The translations under genes were made by a program, and so were the position numbers. 64,000 nt of DNA. Source: Bacteroidetes bacterium UBA2475 (GTDB lineage Bacteria; Bacteroidota; Bacteroidia; B-17B0; Aurantibacillaceae). The notes under the pieces are model-generated. The model searched no databases, was not told the DNA's origin, and saw only the letters and a program-made list of their open reading frames with translations. The DNA lies in the NCBI GenBank assembly GCA_002342065.1, contig DDPF01000010.1:1-64000 (forward strand). Reading direction: 5' to 3'. Positions 41,511-50,822 of this stretch are shown in pieces. Each line of letters starts with the position of its first letter. Positions within the stretch are counted from its first letter, which is position 1.

Positions 41511-42962
41511 TTAAAGTGCTTTAATACCTTTTTCTTTTTTGCGATAATAAAGGTCAATTGATACCAAAGCGGCCAGAAAAGACCAGAATGGTAAAGAAAG
41601 TTTATCTGTATCTAAAAAATTATTTAAAAAGCCATGCACAAAATAGGTCATCAATCCAAGGAACAACCCTATGACCAATATTCTTACTTCGGGTTCAGCA
41701 ACAGAATAGACCAATTTATACCCTAACGAAGTACAATACAAAAGCATGGATATTACGATAAGCAAACCAAAAATACCTTGCTCTGACAATGGGCCAAGGT
41801 ATTCGCTGTGCGCATTACCGTTGGTGCCAAAGTTTGTACTAATAACGGTTCGCTCGCTGCTTAATTGATAAGGTGCGTATTTAAACATATAGGTGCCGGG
41901 GCCCCATCCTAAAATTGGTTTATCCTGCCACATACGAATAGCGCAGCTCCATCTGTTCAAACGCTCAAGGTTAGAAGCATCTGTTGAAATATTGGAAACC
42001 GATTCGATATTATTTGAGAATCCACCTTCGGCATCGGTATTATTTCTTCCAAGAGCAATAAAAATTTCGGTTTGAAAAACATAGAATAAACTGCCTAAAG
42101 TAATAAGGGTTACTAAAATAGTTCTGAATTTTATTCTAAAAATGAGGGTAACAAAAATGGAGAATGCCACGATCAAACTCAACCAACCTGCACGCGCAAA
42201 AGATAAAATAATAGCAAAAACAAAAAGGCAAAATAAACTTAAAGCAAAAATGCGCATATAACCCGAAATACTTTTTATAAATACAAAGCATAACATAATT
42301 GGAATGAACATTGCAAGTGCAGCGCCATAAGCCGTGTGGTCATTATAGAAAGGAGAAACAACCCAATCGGCAGCCTTATCATTAAAATTAAATTTTGCGT
42401 GTTGAAATACAGTGTAAAAAACAACCAGCGCCAAAGCAGCGGCGTAACAAAAAACAAAGTTGATGATGTTTTTCTTGCTTTGAAAAAGATGAGGCATAAT
42501 AATATAACAACTAAAAATAAACCACAAACGCGAAACAAGATATTTTAGCGAGATCAATATTTCGGTACTGGTCAACGTAGTAAAGAGCATCCAACATAAC
42601 TGCACAATAATTAATAATGTAACAGGATGATTGATGAATTTTTTATCGGTGATGTTTGAACTTAGCTGATTAAAGATATAAAGCACCATAATGCCTGCCA
42701 TTAAGGGCTCTGAAGGCAAACTAAGGTCCATTCCGTCTGAAAGACCAAGTTCTTTAAGCGTAATAGCTAAAGGTGTGCAGAAGGCTAAGAAAAAAACTAA
42801 TTTCTGTAAATGAAAAATAGCTGTGTAAACAATAATTAAAATAACGGGCAATAAGTTATATGGATAAAAAAGATCTTTTTTATATACCATTACATAGGCA
42901 TTGCCAAAAATATAAGCCAATATTAAAATTGGAAATAAATATGTTCTGAAATACCTTGCCAA
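41511..42962 (-). CDS. O-antigen ligase / Wzy-like polymerase family protein
   Basis: 483 residues with about 11-12 hydrophobic segments and the large periplasmic loop expected of the Wzy_C/WaaL family (WSCAIRMWQDKPILGWGPG, then FKYAPYQLS and NAHSEYLGPLSEQGIFGLL). The GWGPG and H-S-x-x-L motifs are family marks. It either polymerises repeat units or ligates glycan to a carrier. It is last of a four-gene unit (flippase, two Wzz-like proteins, this gene) with 1-6 nt gaps, which argues for the polymerase role. Confidence 0.85.
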   Translation of the reverse strand: MARYFRTYLFPILILAYIFGNAYVMVYKKDLFYPYNLLPVILIIVYTAIFHLQKLVFFLAFCTPLAITLKELGLSDGMDLSLPSEPLMAGIMVLYIFNQLSSNITDKKFINHPVTLLIIVQLCWMLFTTLTSTEILISLKYLVSRLWFIFSCYIIMPHLFQSKKNIINFVFCYAAALALVVFYTVFQHAKFNFNDKAADWVVSPFYNDHTAYGAALAMFIPIMLCFVFIKSISGYMRIFALSLFCLFVFAIILSFARAGWLSLIVAFSIFVTLIFRIKFRTILVTLITLGSLFYVFQTEIFIALGRNNTDAEGGFSNNIESVSNISTDASNLERLNRWSCAIRMWQDKPILGWGPGTYMFKYAPYQLSSERTVISTNFGTNGNAHSEYLGPLSEQGIFGLLIVISMLLYCTSLGYKLVYSVAEPEVRILVIGLFLGLMTYFVHGFLNNFLDTDKLSLPFWSFLAALVSIDLYYRKKEKGIKAL

Positions 42963-42963
42963 C

Positions 42964-43890
42964 TTAGATAAACTCTTTTGAACGATTTTTATAAATAATG
43001 AAAGCCAATGTCATTAATAATGCGGATAAAGAAGAGATCATAACAATGATCCACCTAACAGGCGAACATTTTTTATCCTGCAGATTTGGCTTACTTACAT
43101 AAACGTAATAGTCCATATCACCACTTACATCCAGCAAATAAGCATCATTCTTTATTTTAATTTGTGTGTAAGAATTTAAGGTGGACTCTATCCTCCCATT
43201 CAGGATCTTTAATTCTGACCCTTTTTCTTTTATTCCTTTTACCTGCTTAGAACCGTTTTCATTTAAGCTGGATCCGGTAGAGATCTGTTTACTTAAATAT
43301 TTTGCCTGATAGTCGCCATCGATAAGATCGTATTCTGTTTTAATTTTTAAAATAGAATTACTTATTGAATCCAATTCGCGCGACTGTACAGCAATTACTT
43401 TTTTAGTATTTGCAAGGTATTGCCCCACAATAGCCTTTTTAGATTCCCTTATGAGCGTATTAGTATTGTTAACCAACGCAATATTTAATTTTTGAGCAAA
43501 TGCAGGATCAATATCTTTTACATTTATTTCTATAGATTCATAAATGGTTGGAGAAACCGTAATATTTTCGATGAACATATAATTAAACAATGCCCTCCCG
43601 CCTTTTGATGTTACTGTATCAATACCATATCTATCAAAAAGTTTGAAATCTTTTGCCAATTTATATTTTACATCCTCACTTAAAAAATACTGTAATAATT
43701 GTTCGCTTGGTGATTCTTCTGAGTTTTGAAATAAGTTAACCGGGTAAACCACAGCACTGGACTTATATTTTTCTTTGATCAGAAATGATGCAGCAAATGA
43801 AATTAAAGCTGCAGAGATCATCACTAAAAAGATCATCTTCCAATACTTGAAGATGGTTTTAATAATACTTAAGGAGTTTAAATTTTCCAT
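42964..43890 (-). CDS. Wzz-like chain-length / polysaccharide co-polymerase protein, second copy
   Basis: 308 residues. Two membrane helices, one near the N-terminus (MIFLVMISAALISFAASFLI) and one near the C-terminus (WIVMISSLSALLMTLAFIIY), with a mostly helical periplasmic part between. The proline-rich motif before the second helix is LQDKKCSPVRW. No cytoplasmic tyrosine-kinase domain is attached. It lies 1 nt from the polymerase gene and 6 nt after another Wzz-like gene. Both likely set glycan length. Confidence 0.8.
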   Translation of the reverse strand: MENLNSLSIIKTIFKYWKMIFLVMISAALISFAASFLIKEKYKSSAVVYPVNLFQNSEESPSEQLLQYFLSEDVKYKLAKDFKLFDRYGIDTVTSKGGRALFNYMFIENITVSPTIYESIEINVKDIDPAFAQKLNIALVNNTNTLIRESKKAIVGQYLANTKKVIAVQSRELDSISNSILKIKTEYDLIDGDYQAKYLSKQISTGSSLNENGSKQVKGIKEKGSELKILNGRIESTLNSYTQIKIKNDAYLLDVSGDMDYYVYVSKPNLQDKKCSPVRWIIVMISSLSALLMTLAFIIYKNRSKEFI

Positions 43891-43896
43891 AATTAG

Positions 43897-44895
43897 TCAG
43901 TCTTGTAGTTTTAATTTGTTAAACTTTTCACGAAACAAAAGAATCAGGAACCCTAATAAATTACTGGCTATAATAGTTACACTTAATATCAATAGCCTGT
44001 TTGGTTTAGCTTTATATTCGTTTGGCTTGGCTTTTTCAACAACAAATTTAATTGGCAAACTGGTATTGTAGTTTACTAAAGCCTCATCATACTTAGCTTT
44101 AATATCCGGATATTTAAAACTGTATTTTTCTAAATTATCATGTACGTTCTGGTAAGCGCTGCCATATTTTTTAAGAGTATCTAATTTCTCTTCTAAACGT
44201 TTTATTGCTCCGGCATCATTTTTTTCAAGTGCTTTTGCATAACTTTTTGAATAAGCTTTTACTTGCTCTTTATAATGCAAAACGCCCAATTTTCTAAGTT
44301 TCATTAGGCTATCTTCCAATTCTTTCATTCTAAGTAAAGTGTTCTCGTACTCTTCTTTTACAATTTTTACAACACCTGCAGTTATTCCTTTTGTCATTTC
44401 ATGCTTTACAGTGTCGCAATAATCTGTAATGCCATTGGCGATCTGCGCCGATCCGTCTGCGGTATAATCATACACCTCAACTTTTATACTATTAAACTCG
44501 GTACGTTTAATGGCTACCATATCGTCCCACTTTAATTTTAAATAATGATATCCATAAACTGTATCCCTTATCTTCCAGCGGTCCCATAAATTATAAGCGC
44601 TTGCCACTTTAAGCTTTAAGGCGTCTGAACTCAAAAACTGGATAAGTTTCTCAACATCATCTTCATCGCCTATTTGCATATAATCTTCCTGATTACCTGA
44701 GTTAGGCTCAATAACCAGTTTAGAAACCGAAAATTGGCGTGCTGCAAATAATACCGCAGTAGATTTGTATTGTTTTGGCATTAAAAAAACAAGTGTCCCT
44801 GTTACCAATGTGGCAATAATAGTGATCCAGAGAAAGGTCTTTCTCCACTTTATTAATTTTAATATTAGTTCTTTAGCTGTAATCTCTTCAATCAT
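43897..44895 (-). CDS. Wzz-like chain-length / polysaccharide co-polymerase protein, first copy
   Basis: 332 residues with the same plan: N-terminal membrane helix (TFLWITIIATLVTGTLVFLM), KQYKSTAVLF, a long coiled-coil-rich periplasmic part with KELEDSLMKLRKLGVL, the PNEYKAKPNRLLIL motif, and the second helix (LSVTIIASNLLGFLILLF). It shares little sequence with the second copy beyond the plan, so the two are not recent duplicates. It is 1 nt from the flippase gene. Confidence 0.8.
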   Translation of the reverse strand: MIEEITAKELILKLIKWRKTFLWITIIATLVTGTLVFLMPKQYKSTAVLFAARQFSVSKLVIEPNSGNQEDYMQIGDEDDVEKLIQFLSSDALKLKVASAYNLWDRWKIRDTVYGYHYLKLKWDDMVAIKRTEFNSIKVEVYDYTADGSAQIANGITDYCDTVKHEMTKGITAGVVKIVKEEYENTLLRMKELEDSLMKLRKLGVLHYKEQVKAYSKSYAKALEKNDAGAIKRLEEKLDTLKKYGSAYQNVHDNLEKYSFKYPDIKAKYDEALVNYNTSLPIKFVVEKAKPNEYKAKPNRLLILSVTIIASNLLGFLILLFREKFNKLKLQD

Positions 44896-44896
44896 A

Positions 44897-46342
44897 TTAT
44901 TTATATTTTATGAAACGTAAAACTGATTTAGGGTTTATCATTCCTGTAATAAATGCTAATAAGCCACTAAATATAAGCATAATTACGAAATTATAAACCC
45001 AATAAGTGGTTAAATTCAGGGTAAAATAGTTGGCAAATATAATACCTACAATGAATAAAAAGACAGAGATCAACAACCTTTTATTGATATGGAATTTAAA
45101 TACCTTATAAGAAATGAATACCTGTATCAAACAGGTTAAGAATTGTGTAACCACACTGGCTACAGCACTTCCGTAAGCATAATACCTTGGAATTAAAATG
45201 AAATTTAAGATCAGGTTTATTAAAATACCGCTAATTGCCATTAAATTTAAATACTTTAAATTACCATTTGCAGTAAGTAAAGTGCCAAAAATATAAGTAA
45301 TTGATATGGCCGTAAAACAGCTCATAAGAAGCCCCAGGATCTGGTATCCCTCTGTATTACCCTTATACAATAATTCGCAAAATCTATCGGCATAGAACAA
45401 ACTTCCAATTGATACGATAAGTGCAGGGGTTAACAATAGGGTAAAAGACAGTTTCACAATGTTCTCAATATTCTCTTTATTTTTTAGCATGCGGCTAAAT
45501 AATGGTAATAATTGAACAGAAAATAAATAAGCGATCATATTTGCAGCATCCAATAACCTAAAGGCCTTTGCATATATACCACTTTGTTCTTTTCCAAGAT
45601 TACCGGGTAAAATACGCTCGATCATAACACTGTCCAAACGGTTATAAAATGTCATTAATAAAACTAATATCGCAAAAGGAAAACTCTTTTTTAAGATCAT
45701 GCGATTAAAAGCCCAGTCCCAGTTAAGTTTAAAAGTGTGTGTTTTATTTAAAACAACTAAAAAACCAATAAGCGCGGTAAGCCCATAGCCAATGGTTTGG
45801 GCATAAACAAAGTTCATTACATCCACCTGCAGACCAAAAACATTAAAGATCAATGCTGCCACTAAAATGATCATGATCACACGGTCTAACACCGACATAA
45901 TACTGTCTACCCTAAATAAATGCAATGCCAGTAAATTTGAACGTAAAAAAAGTATGAAACTTAAGAAGAAATTATTTATACATAACACCAACAACAGCTT
46001 GATGTACCTTACCTCAAAGCCTAACACAAAAAAACCAATTAGCAGCGTAACAGAAATATACAATATGCCCAGAACAAATTTTAAGCTGAGCATTTTACTA
46101 AAATGTTTGCTTAATAAATGTGAATGTTGCGCTATGTTCTTATTATTAAAATTGGTTAAACCAAAATCCAATAAAATACCAATTAGAAATGAAAAATTGA
46201 ATAGAACAAAGTATTCTCCATACGACGCGTTTCCAACGCTCATCTGAACCTGAGGATCGATGCTTAAAATCCAAAATGGCTTAATTAATAAATTAAGTAT
46301 CAGGAGAATAGCTAAATCAAATATGAACTTCTTTTTTTGCAC
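44897..46342 (-). CDS. Polysaccharide flippase (Wzx / MATE-like)
   Basis: 481 residues from GTG at 46342, with about 12-14 membrane segments. It matches the polysaccharide transport family (RfbX/Wzx): LNLLIKPFWILSIDPQV near the start, ERILPGNLGKEQSGIYAKAF, and the C-terminal SAVASVVTQFL region. It moves lipid-linked glycan units across the inner membrane. A TTG at 46354 would give four more residues but lies inside a perfect -7 element, so the GTG is preferred. First gene of the glycan unit. Confidence 0.85.
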   Translation of the reverse strand: MQKKKFIFDLAILLILNLLIKPFWILSIDPQVQMSVGNASYGEYFVLFNFSFLIGILLDFGLTNFNNKNIAQHSHLLSKHFSKMLSLKFVLGILYISVTLLIGFFVLGFEVRYIKLLLVLCINNFFLSFILFLRSNLLALHLFRVDSIMSVLDRVIMIILVAALIFNVFGLQVDVMNFVYAQTIGYGLTALIGFLVVLNKTHTFKLNWDWAFNRMILKKSFPFAILVLLMTFYNRLDSVMIERILPGNLGKEQSGIYAKAFRLLDAANMIAYLFSVQLLPLFSRMLKNKENIENIVKLSFTLLLTPALIVSIGSLFYADRFCELLYKGNTEGYQILGLLMSCFTAISITYIFGTLLTANGNLKYLNLMAISGILINLILNFILIPRYYAYGSAVASVVTQFLTCLIQVFISYKVFKFHINKRLLISVFLFIVGIIFANYFTLNLTTYWVYNFVIMLIFSGLLAFITGMINPKSVLRFIKYK

Positions 46343-46351
46343 AAAAAGCAG

Positions 46352-46359
46352 CAAATATA
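46352..46359 (-). promoter_or_regulatory. -7 element TATATTTG for the glycan export unit
   Basis: Exact consensus on the minus strand, 9 nt before the GTG at 46342. It decides the flippase start and is divergent from the element at 46393-46400. Confidence 0.6.
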
Positions 46360-46392
46360 GCCTTTTTTATGGTTAAAACTAAACTAAATTCA

Positions 46393-46400
46393 TAGATTTG
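46393..46400 (+). promoter_or_regulatory. -7 element TAGATTTG for the glycosyltransferase gene
   Basis: Exact consensus, 4 nt before the GTG at 46405; predicts a leaderless mRNA with a GTG start. Confidence 0.6.
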
Positions 46401-46404
46401 CCCG

Positions 46405-47532
46405 GTGCAAATCGTTGTAAATACTAGGATCTTACTAAAAGATCGTCTTGAAGGCATGGGTTGGTTTGCCTACCAAACTTTAAAGCATATTACAACCAAA
46501 AACCCCGATGTACATTTTGTTTTTGTATTTGATAGGAATTTTGATCAGGAATTTATTTTTTCTGATAATATTACCCCGCTGATCCTTTCACCGCAGGCAA
46601 GACACCCTTTTTTATATTACGCCTGGTTTCAACATTCGGTAAAAGGTTTATTAAATAAAATGCAGCCCGACCTTTTTTTATCACCCGACGGATTTCTTTC
46701 GTTAGGAGCCAAATGCAAACAGTTACCTGTTATTCACGATATTAATTTTTTGCATCACCCCGAAGATAGTAAATGGCTAACTGCAAAATATTACAACTAT
46801 TATTTTCCAAAATTTGCGCGCGAAGCCACTAGAATAGCAACTGTTTCGGAATACAGCAAACAGGACATTGCAAGAAATTACGGAATAGATCCGAGCGGGA
46901 TAGACGTCGTTTACAACGGTATTAACCAATTTTTTAAACCGGTTGATGATCCTGAAAAACAAAAAATAAAACAAAAATACACTGGCGGCAAAGACTACTT
47001 TGTAAATGTTGGGTCATTACATCCAAGAAAGAACATTGCCAATCTTATTCGTGCTTTTGCATTATTTAAAAAAGAAAGTAACTCAGATCATAAGCTGGTG
47101 CTTGCCGGACCAAAGTACTGGGGCGTTGCGGAGATCAACAAAATTATTAGCGAAACAAATTTAAAAGAAGATATAATTTTTACCGGACGTTTAGCAGATG
47201 AGGAATTGAATCTTGTTTTAGGAAGCGCACTTGCGTTAACCTTTATACCCTATTACGAGGGTTTTGGTATTCCTTTAGTAGAGGCCATGCAAGCACAAGT
47301 GCCAATAATTACAAGCAATGTTACCAGCATGCCCGAGGTAGCAGGCAATGCGGCCCTTTTAGTGAACCCATTGGAAGTAAACGAAATAAAAAATGCCATG
47401 ATGCAGATATATCAAAAACCTGCATTGCGCGAAAGCCTTATTACTAATGGGAATTTACAGAAACAAAAATTCTCGTGGGAAAAAAGTGGCGATCTTTTAT
47501 GGGAAAGTATTTTAAAAACCATTCAAAACTAA
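46405..47532 (+). CDS. Family 4 glycosyltransferase
   Basis: 375 residues, GT-B fold. The N-terminal half has VVNTRILLKDRLEGMGW and PVIHDINFLHHPED; the C-terminal half has NVGSLHPRKNIANLIRAF and the E-x7-E retaining motif in YEGFGIPLVEAMQAQVPIIT, then SMPEVAGNAALLV. It transfers a sugar from a nucleotide donor in cell-surface glycan assembly. Divergent from the flippase operon and presumably serves the same glycan. Start is GTG directly after the promoter element. Confidence 0.9.
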   Translation: MQIVVNTRILLKDRLEGMGWFAYQTLKHITTKNPDVHFVFVFDRNFDQEFIFSDNITPLILSPQARHPFLYYAWFQHSVKGLLNKMQPDLFLSPDGFLSLGAKCKQLPVIHDINFLHHPEDSKWLTAKYYNYYFPKFAREATRIATVSEYSKQDIARNYGIDPSGIDVVYNGINQFFKPVDDPEKQKIKQKYTGGKDYFVNVGSLHPRKNIANLIRAFALFKKESNSDHKLVLAGPKYWGVAEINKIISETNLKEDIIFTGRLADEELNLVLGSALALTFIPYYEGFGIPLVEAMQAQVPIITSNVTSMPEVAGNAALLVNPLEVNEIKNAMMQIYQKPALRESLITNGNLQKQKFSWEKSGDLLWESILKTIQN

Positions 47533-47804
47533 TTGATCTACAAAAAAACCTTATCGCAATAAATTTTGTTACTCGCAAATTCTAAAATATATGTAATTAA
47601 TAAAATTGCTCTCGTTTTCCGATAAACAATAAAGAATCGCAAAATTTAACTGTGATTTATTGCTTTATGGATAAATTGAAAAATCTGAAATTTACAATTT
47701 TAGGATGTTAACTATTTATTTACGACTTTTGGATTATTCGCAAAACAGTATAAAATAATTTTATAGTCAATAATTTATTTTAAATTTTATTTTTCAATTT
47801 CTAA
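47533..47804. other. AT-rich intergenic stretch
   Basis: About 270 bases with no credible gene and no strong hairpin. A TATAAAATAATTTTATA-like AT palindrome near 47750-47765 is compatible with a promoter for the following gene but is not specific. Confidence 0.4.
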
Positions 47805-48692
47805 ATGAGGAAGTTTTTATTGTTACTTGTTACTATACTATTTGTTTTAAAAACAAAATCTCAGTCATATATACCTATGCTCGATTCACATTCAGAATGG
47901 CATGTAACAAATTGCTTCTTTGGTTGTTTAACAGATAAATATTACACAATTGGAGATACTACTTTTAAAGGTCATTCATATAAGTTCTTAGACCTATTCC
48001 ATTATATGAAAAATTTTGTAATAAGAGAAGATACAACTTTGCAAAGAATTTATATGCGAATACTCAATTCACCAGCTGATACAGGTGAATTTCTTTTATA
48101 TGATTTCAAACTTGCCGTAAACGACACTATGGTTCTTTCTAATCCTGGAAGCCCTTTCCCTCAAAATCCTGGCAAGTTTGTTTTAGACTCCATCAAACCC
48201 AAATTTTTAATAACTAAAAGTCATAGGCATTTTTATTTACATTCCTTAGATACAATTACTTCGGAGGTTAAAAATACAATTTGGGTAGAAGGAATAGGTT
48301 CTTTATGCTTAATAAATACACCTGGAGCGCCGCCAAAAATTACGGGTGTAGGGCAATTGAGTTGTTTTTTTAGTAGTGGTATTCAACAATATCAAAATAT
48401 AGATTCTATATCCTCTTGCCTTCCGGTATATCCATTATCTATTGGAGAAAAGACTGACTATAAAGCTTCATTAAAGATACTACCAAATCCTACTTCAAAT
48501 CGATTACAAATTATTTCTAATGAATTCGATTTTGAAGGACTAAAAATTAAGATTATAAATTTGCTTGGAGGTTGTGTAATAGAAAAAGAATATTCGAAGT
48601 TTATAGATATTTCAACATTATCTGAAGGCGTTTACTTTATCAATTTTTATAGAGGTGAAAAATTATACAGCGCAAAATTCATTAAGCTTTGA
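47805..48692 (+). CDS. Type IX secretion cargo protein, type A sorting domain
   Basis: 295 residues. Signal peptide MRKFLLLLVTILFVLKTKSQ, an unrecognised body of about 200 residues with several cysteines (TNCFFGCL, SCFFSSG, SISSCLP), and a C-terminal sorting domain: LKILPNPTSNRLQI, IKIINLLGGCVIEKE, LSEGVYFINFYRGEK...KFIKL. It should be exported by the type IX system to the cell surface or medium. The codon use is somewhat more AT-rich than its neighbours, which could reflect transfer or relaxed selection. Confidence 0.82.
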   Translation: MRKFLLLLVTILFVLKTKSQSYIPMLDSHSEWHVTNCFFGCLTDKYYTIGDTTFKGHSYKFLDLFHYMKNFVIREDTTLQRIYMRILNSPADTGEFLLYDFKLAVNDTMVLSNPGSPFPQNPGKFVLDSIKPKFLITKSHRHFYLHSLDTITSEVKNTIWVEGIGSLCLINTPGAPPKITGVGQLSCFFSSGIQQYQNIDSISSCLPVYPLSIGEKTDYKASLKILPNPTSNRLQIISNEFDFEGLKIKIINLLGGCVIEKEYSKFIDISTLSEGVYFINFYRGEKLYSAKFIKL

Positions 48693-48719
48693 TTGAGTTT
48701 TGGATCTGTTTGAAAAAAT

Positions 48720-49964
48720 TTAAGTCAGTTTAAGTATTGCCATCACTTTTTTGGTAGTACCCGATTTTTTTTGGAAATAACTCTTTAAATTATTTTCAAT
48801 TCCGTTTAAAGCTACTTTATCATTTAAAAAATTAGAAACCTCATCAGACAGGCCGGTTGCAGAAGAAATATTTTTTGCTGCTTTAAGATCAATAAGTTCG
48901 GTAGCTTCGTTATATTTATGATAATCATCGCCATAAAACACAACGGGTTTATAATAAACGGCAGGCTCTAAACAGTTATGTATACCTTCGTTTAAACCGC
49001 CACCAATATATACTACCGAAGCATAATGATATATTTGTGAAAGTAAACCGATCTTATCAACCACCAACACTTTAGCATTCTTATTTAGTTTTTGTTCAGA
49101 GAATAAGTTATAGGTTATTTCGTTACTGGTAAGTAATGCGGTTAGTTTGGCAATATCTTTTTCCTCCACATTATGCGGTACTATAATTAATTTAAGGTCG
49201 GGCAAATTCAATAATTTGTACGCTTCTACTAATAACTCTTCATCACCGGGCCAGGTGCTTCCTGCTACTAGTATTTTTTCATTGCCGCAAAATTCTTTTA
49301 TTAAAGGCAGCTCAACAAAATTTTCCTTTACCTCTATAACCCTGTCAAAACGCGTATCGCCGCACACCTCATAATTCTTAATATCGATCTTTTCAAGCAA
49401 TTTACCCGAGGCCTCATCTTGAATGAATAATTTATTAAACGTGGCTAATGATCTTCTAAAAATACCACCATACCATCTAAAAAAAGGATGATGCGGTTTA
49501 AATACAGCCGAAACCAAATAGGTTGGAATATTTTGTTTTTCTAATTCGAATAAAAAATTTAACCAAAATTCGTACTTAATAAAAATAGAGGCCTTTGGTT
49601 TTGCTATATTTATAAAATCTCTCGCGTTTTTTTTTGTATCTAAAGGTAAATAGCAGATCAGGTCGGCTCCGGCCCAGTCTTTAAAAGCTTCGTAGCCACT
49701 GGGCGAAAAAAAACTTAAAATTATCTTATACCCTGGATGCTTTTTTTTAATGGCTTCTATTAACGGTCTCCCTTGTTCAAACTCACCATAAGAAGAACAA
49801 TGCACCCACAAAATATTCTCTGAATTAAGTGCGGTGATCTTTTTGCTTAAATTCTCGCGCCAATTCTTACGTCCTGCTACCCATTGTTTGGCCTTTAGTT
49901 TATTTATAGAAGCCAGTTTAATGACCAGGCCATATAAATAAATAACCAAATTGTATAAGAACAT
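48720..49964 (-). CDS. waaA: 3-deoxy-D-manno-octulosonic acid (Kdo) transferase
   Basis: 414 residues, GT-B fold. It adds Kdo to lipid A precursor in lipopolysaccharide inner-core synthesis. N-terminal membrane anchor (FLYNLVIYLYGLVIKLA), then ILWVHCSSYGEFEQGRPL (catalytic glutamate), FIKYEFWLNFL, VCGDTRFDRV, and the C-terminal VYIGGGLNEGIHNCLEPAVY. The start is the ATG at 49964; a longer reading to 50057 overlaps the next gene and lacks the typical start. Gene order with an upstream barrel protein is common in Bacteroidota. Confidence 0.94.
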   Translation of the reverse strand: MFLYNLVIYLYGLVIKLASINKLKAKQWVAGRKNWRENLSKKITALNSENILWVHCSSYGEFEQGRPLIEAIKKKHPGYKIILSFFSPSGYEAFKDWAGADLICYLPLDTKKNARDFINIAKPKASIFIKYEFWLNFLFELEKQNIPTYLVSAVFKPHHPFFRWYGGIFRRSLATFNKLFIQDEASGKLLEKIDIKNYEVCGDTRFDRVIEVKENFVELPLIKEFCGNEKILVAGSTWPGDEELLVEAYKLLNLPDLKLIIVPHNVEEKDIAKLTALLTSNEITYNLFSEQKLNKNAKVLVVDKIGLLSQIYHYASVVYIGGGLNEGIHNCLEPAVYYKPVVFYGDDYHKYNEATELIDLKAAKNISSATGLSDEVSNFLNDKVALNGIENNLKSYFQKKSGTTKKVMAILKLT

Positions 49965-49974
49965 ATTTTTTGAG

Positions 49975-50709
49975 TTAGTTGTAATAAAATTCGTTCGGGG
50001 TCTTTTTATATAATGGCAGTATCCATCCAAACCTAAGGCCAAATAGCATATCCACACGTTTTTGTGTATCGCGCAAACCCGTATCGTAATTTAATTTACG
50101 TATGCTCTGTGTAAAGCCTTGGTAACTCTCAACTCCAAAATACAAATTTAAAAGCCTGTTATCACTTAAGAACATGTAGCCAATAAATTGAGTGAACGAT
50201 ACACCACCACTAAGTCTGTCGTATCCACGTGCTAGGTCGCCCTTAACAGCTGCGATCCTTTGCTGGGCATCATATAATTTTATTTTTGATTGAAGATAAC
50301 CTGCGCCAACACTTACCATTAATCCTGAATTTGGATTGGGAGATAAAAAATTGAAGATCTTACCGCCGGTTAAATGAATGCCGAAGCCTCGCTCTGTTAC
50401 ACGTATGTCGGCAGGATATCCTTCGTTATCAACAATAAATCCATCTGAATTCTTTAACTGTGTTAACACATTTTCTTTTACATTCCTACCAAAAAAATAA
50501 TTCGATTCTAAACCGAATAACCAGTTGCGATTTGTTTTTACCATGAACGAACCACCAAGGTTAAGGTTTGGACCAAAACGTTTTGCAAGATCGCCACCGG
50601 GAATTTGACCGCTGAAATGAATGCTTACCAGTGGCACGAATGATTTTGTAGAATCAATTTGAGAAAAACTGAAAAAAGAACAAAAAATAAATAGCGTTAA
50701 AAATCTCAT
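49975..50709 (-). CDS. Outer-membrane beta-barrel-like protein of unknown function
   Basis: 244 residues. Signal peptide MRFLTLFIFCSFFSFSQ, then alternating beta strands (LNLGGSFMVKTNRNWLFGLE, GLMVSVGAGYLQSKI, LLNLYFGVESYQGF) ending in an aromatic-rich C-terminus, as in small barrels. It lies 10 nt upstream of waaA on the same strand and is probably co-transcribed. A role in the outer membrane is likely; nothing more specific can be said. Confidence 0.7.
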   Translation of the reverse strand: MRFLTLFIFCSFFSFSQIDSTKSFVPLVSIHFSGQIPGGDLAKRFGPNLNLGGSFMVKTNRNWLFGLESNYFFGRNVKENVLTQLKNSDGFIVDNEGYPADIRVTERGFGIHLTGGKIFNFLSPNPNSGLMVSVGAGYLQSKIKLYDAQQRIAAVKGDLARGYDRLSGGVSFTQFIGYMFLSDNRLLNLYFGVESYQGFTQSIRKLNYDTGLRDTQKRVDMLFGLRFGWILPLYKKTPNEFYYN

Positions 50710-50771
50710 TGCGTGCTTTATAAGCAGTAATTTATACTGGCATAAATTTACTTCATATATTTAAATTAAAA

Positions 50772-50798
50772 AACCCAAAATTTAAGCAATTTTGGGTT
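50772..50798 (-). terminator. Terminator after the lipoprotein gene at 50823
   Basis: 10-bp perfect stem AACCCAAAAT / ATTTTGGGTT with a 7-nt loop. On the minus strand it is followed by TTTTTTAATTT, a good T run. Confidence 0.75.
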
Positions 50799-50822
50799 AA
50801 TTTTTCTTATGATCAACGTCTC

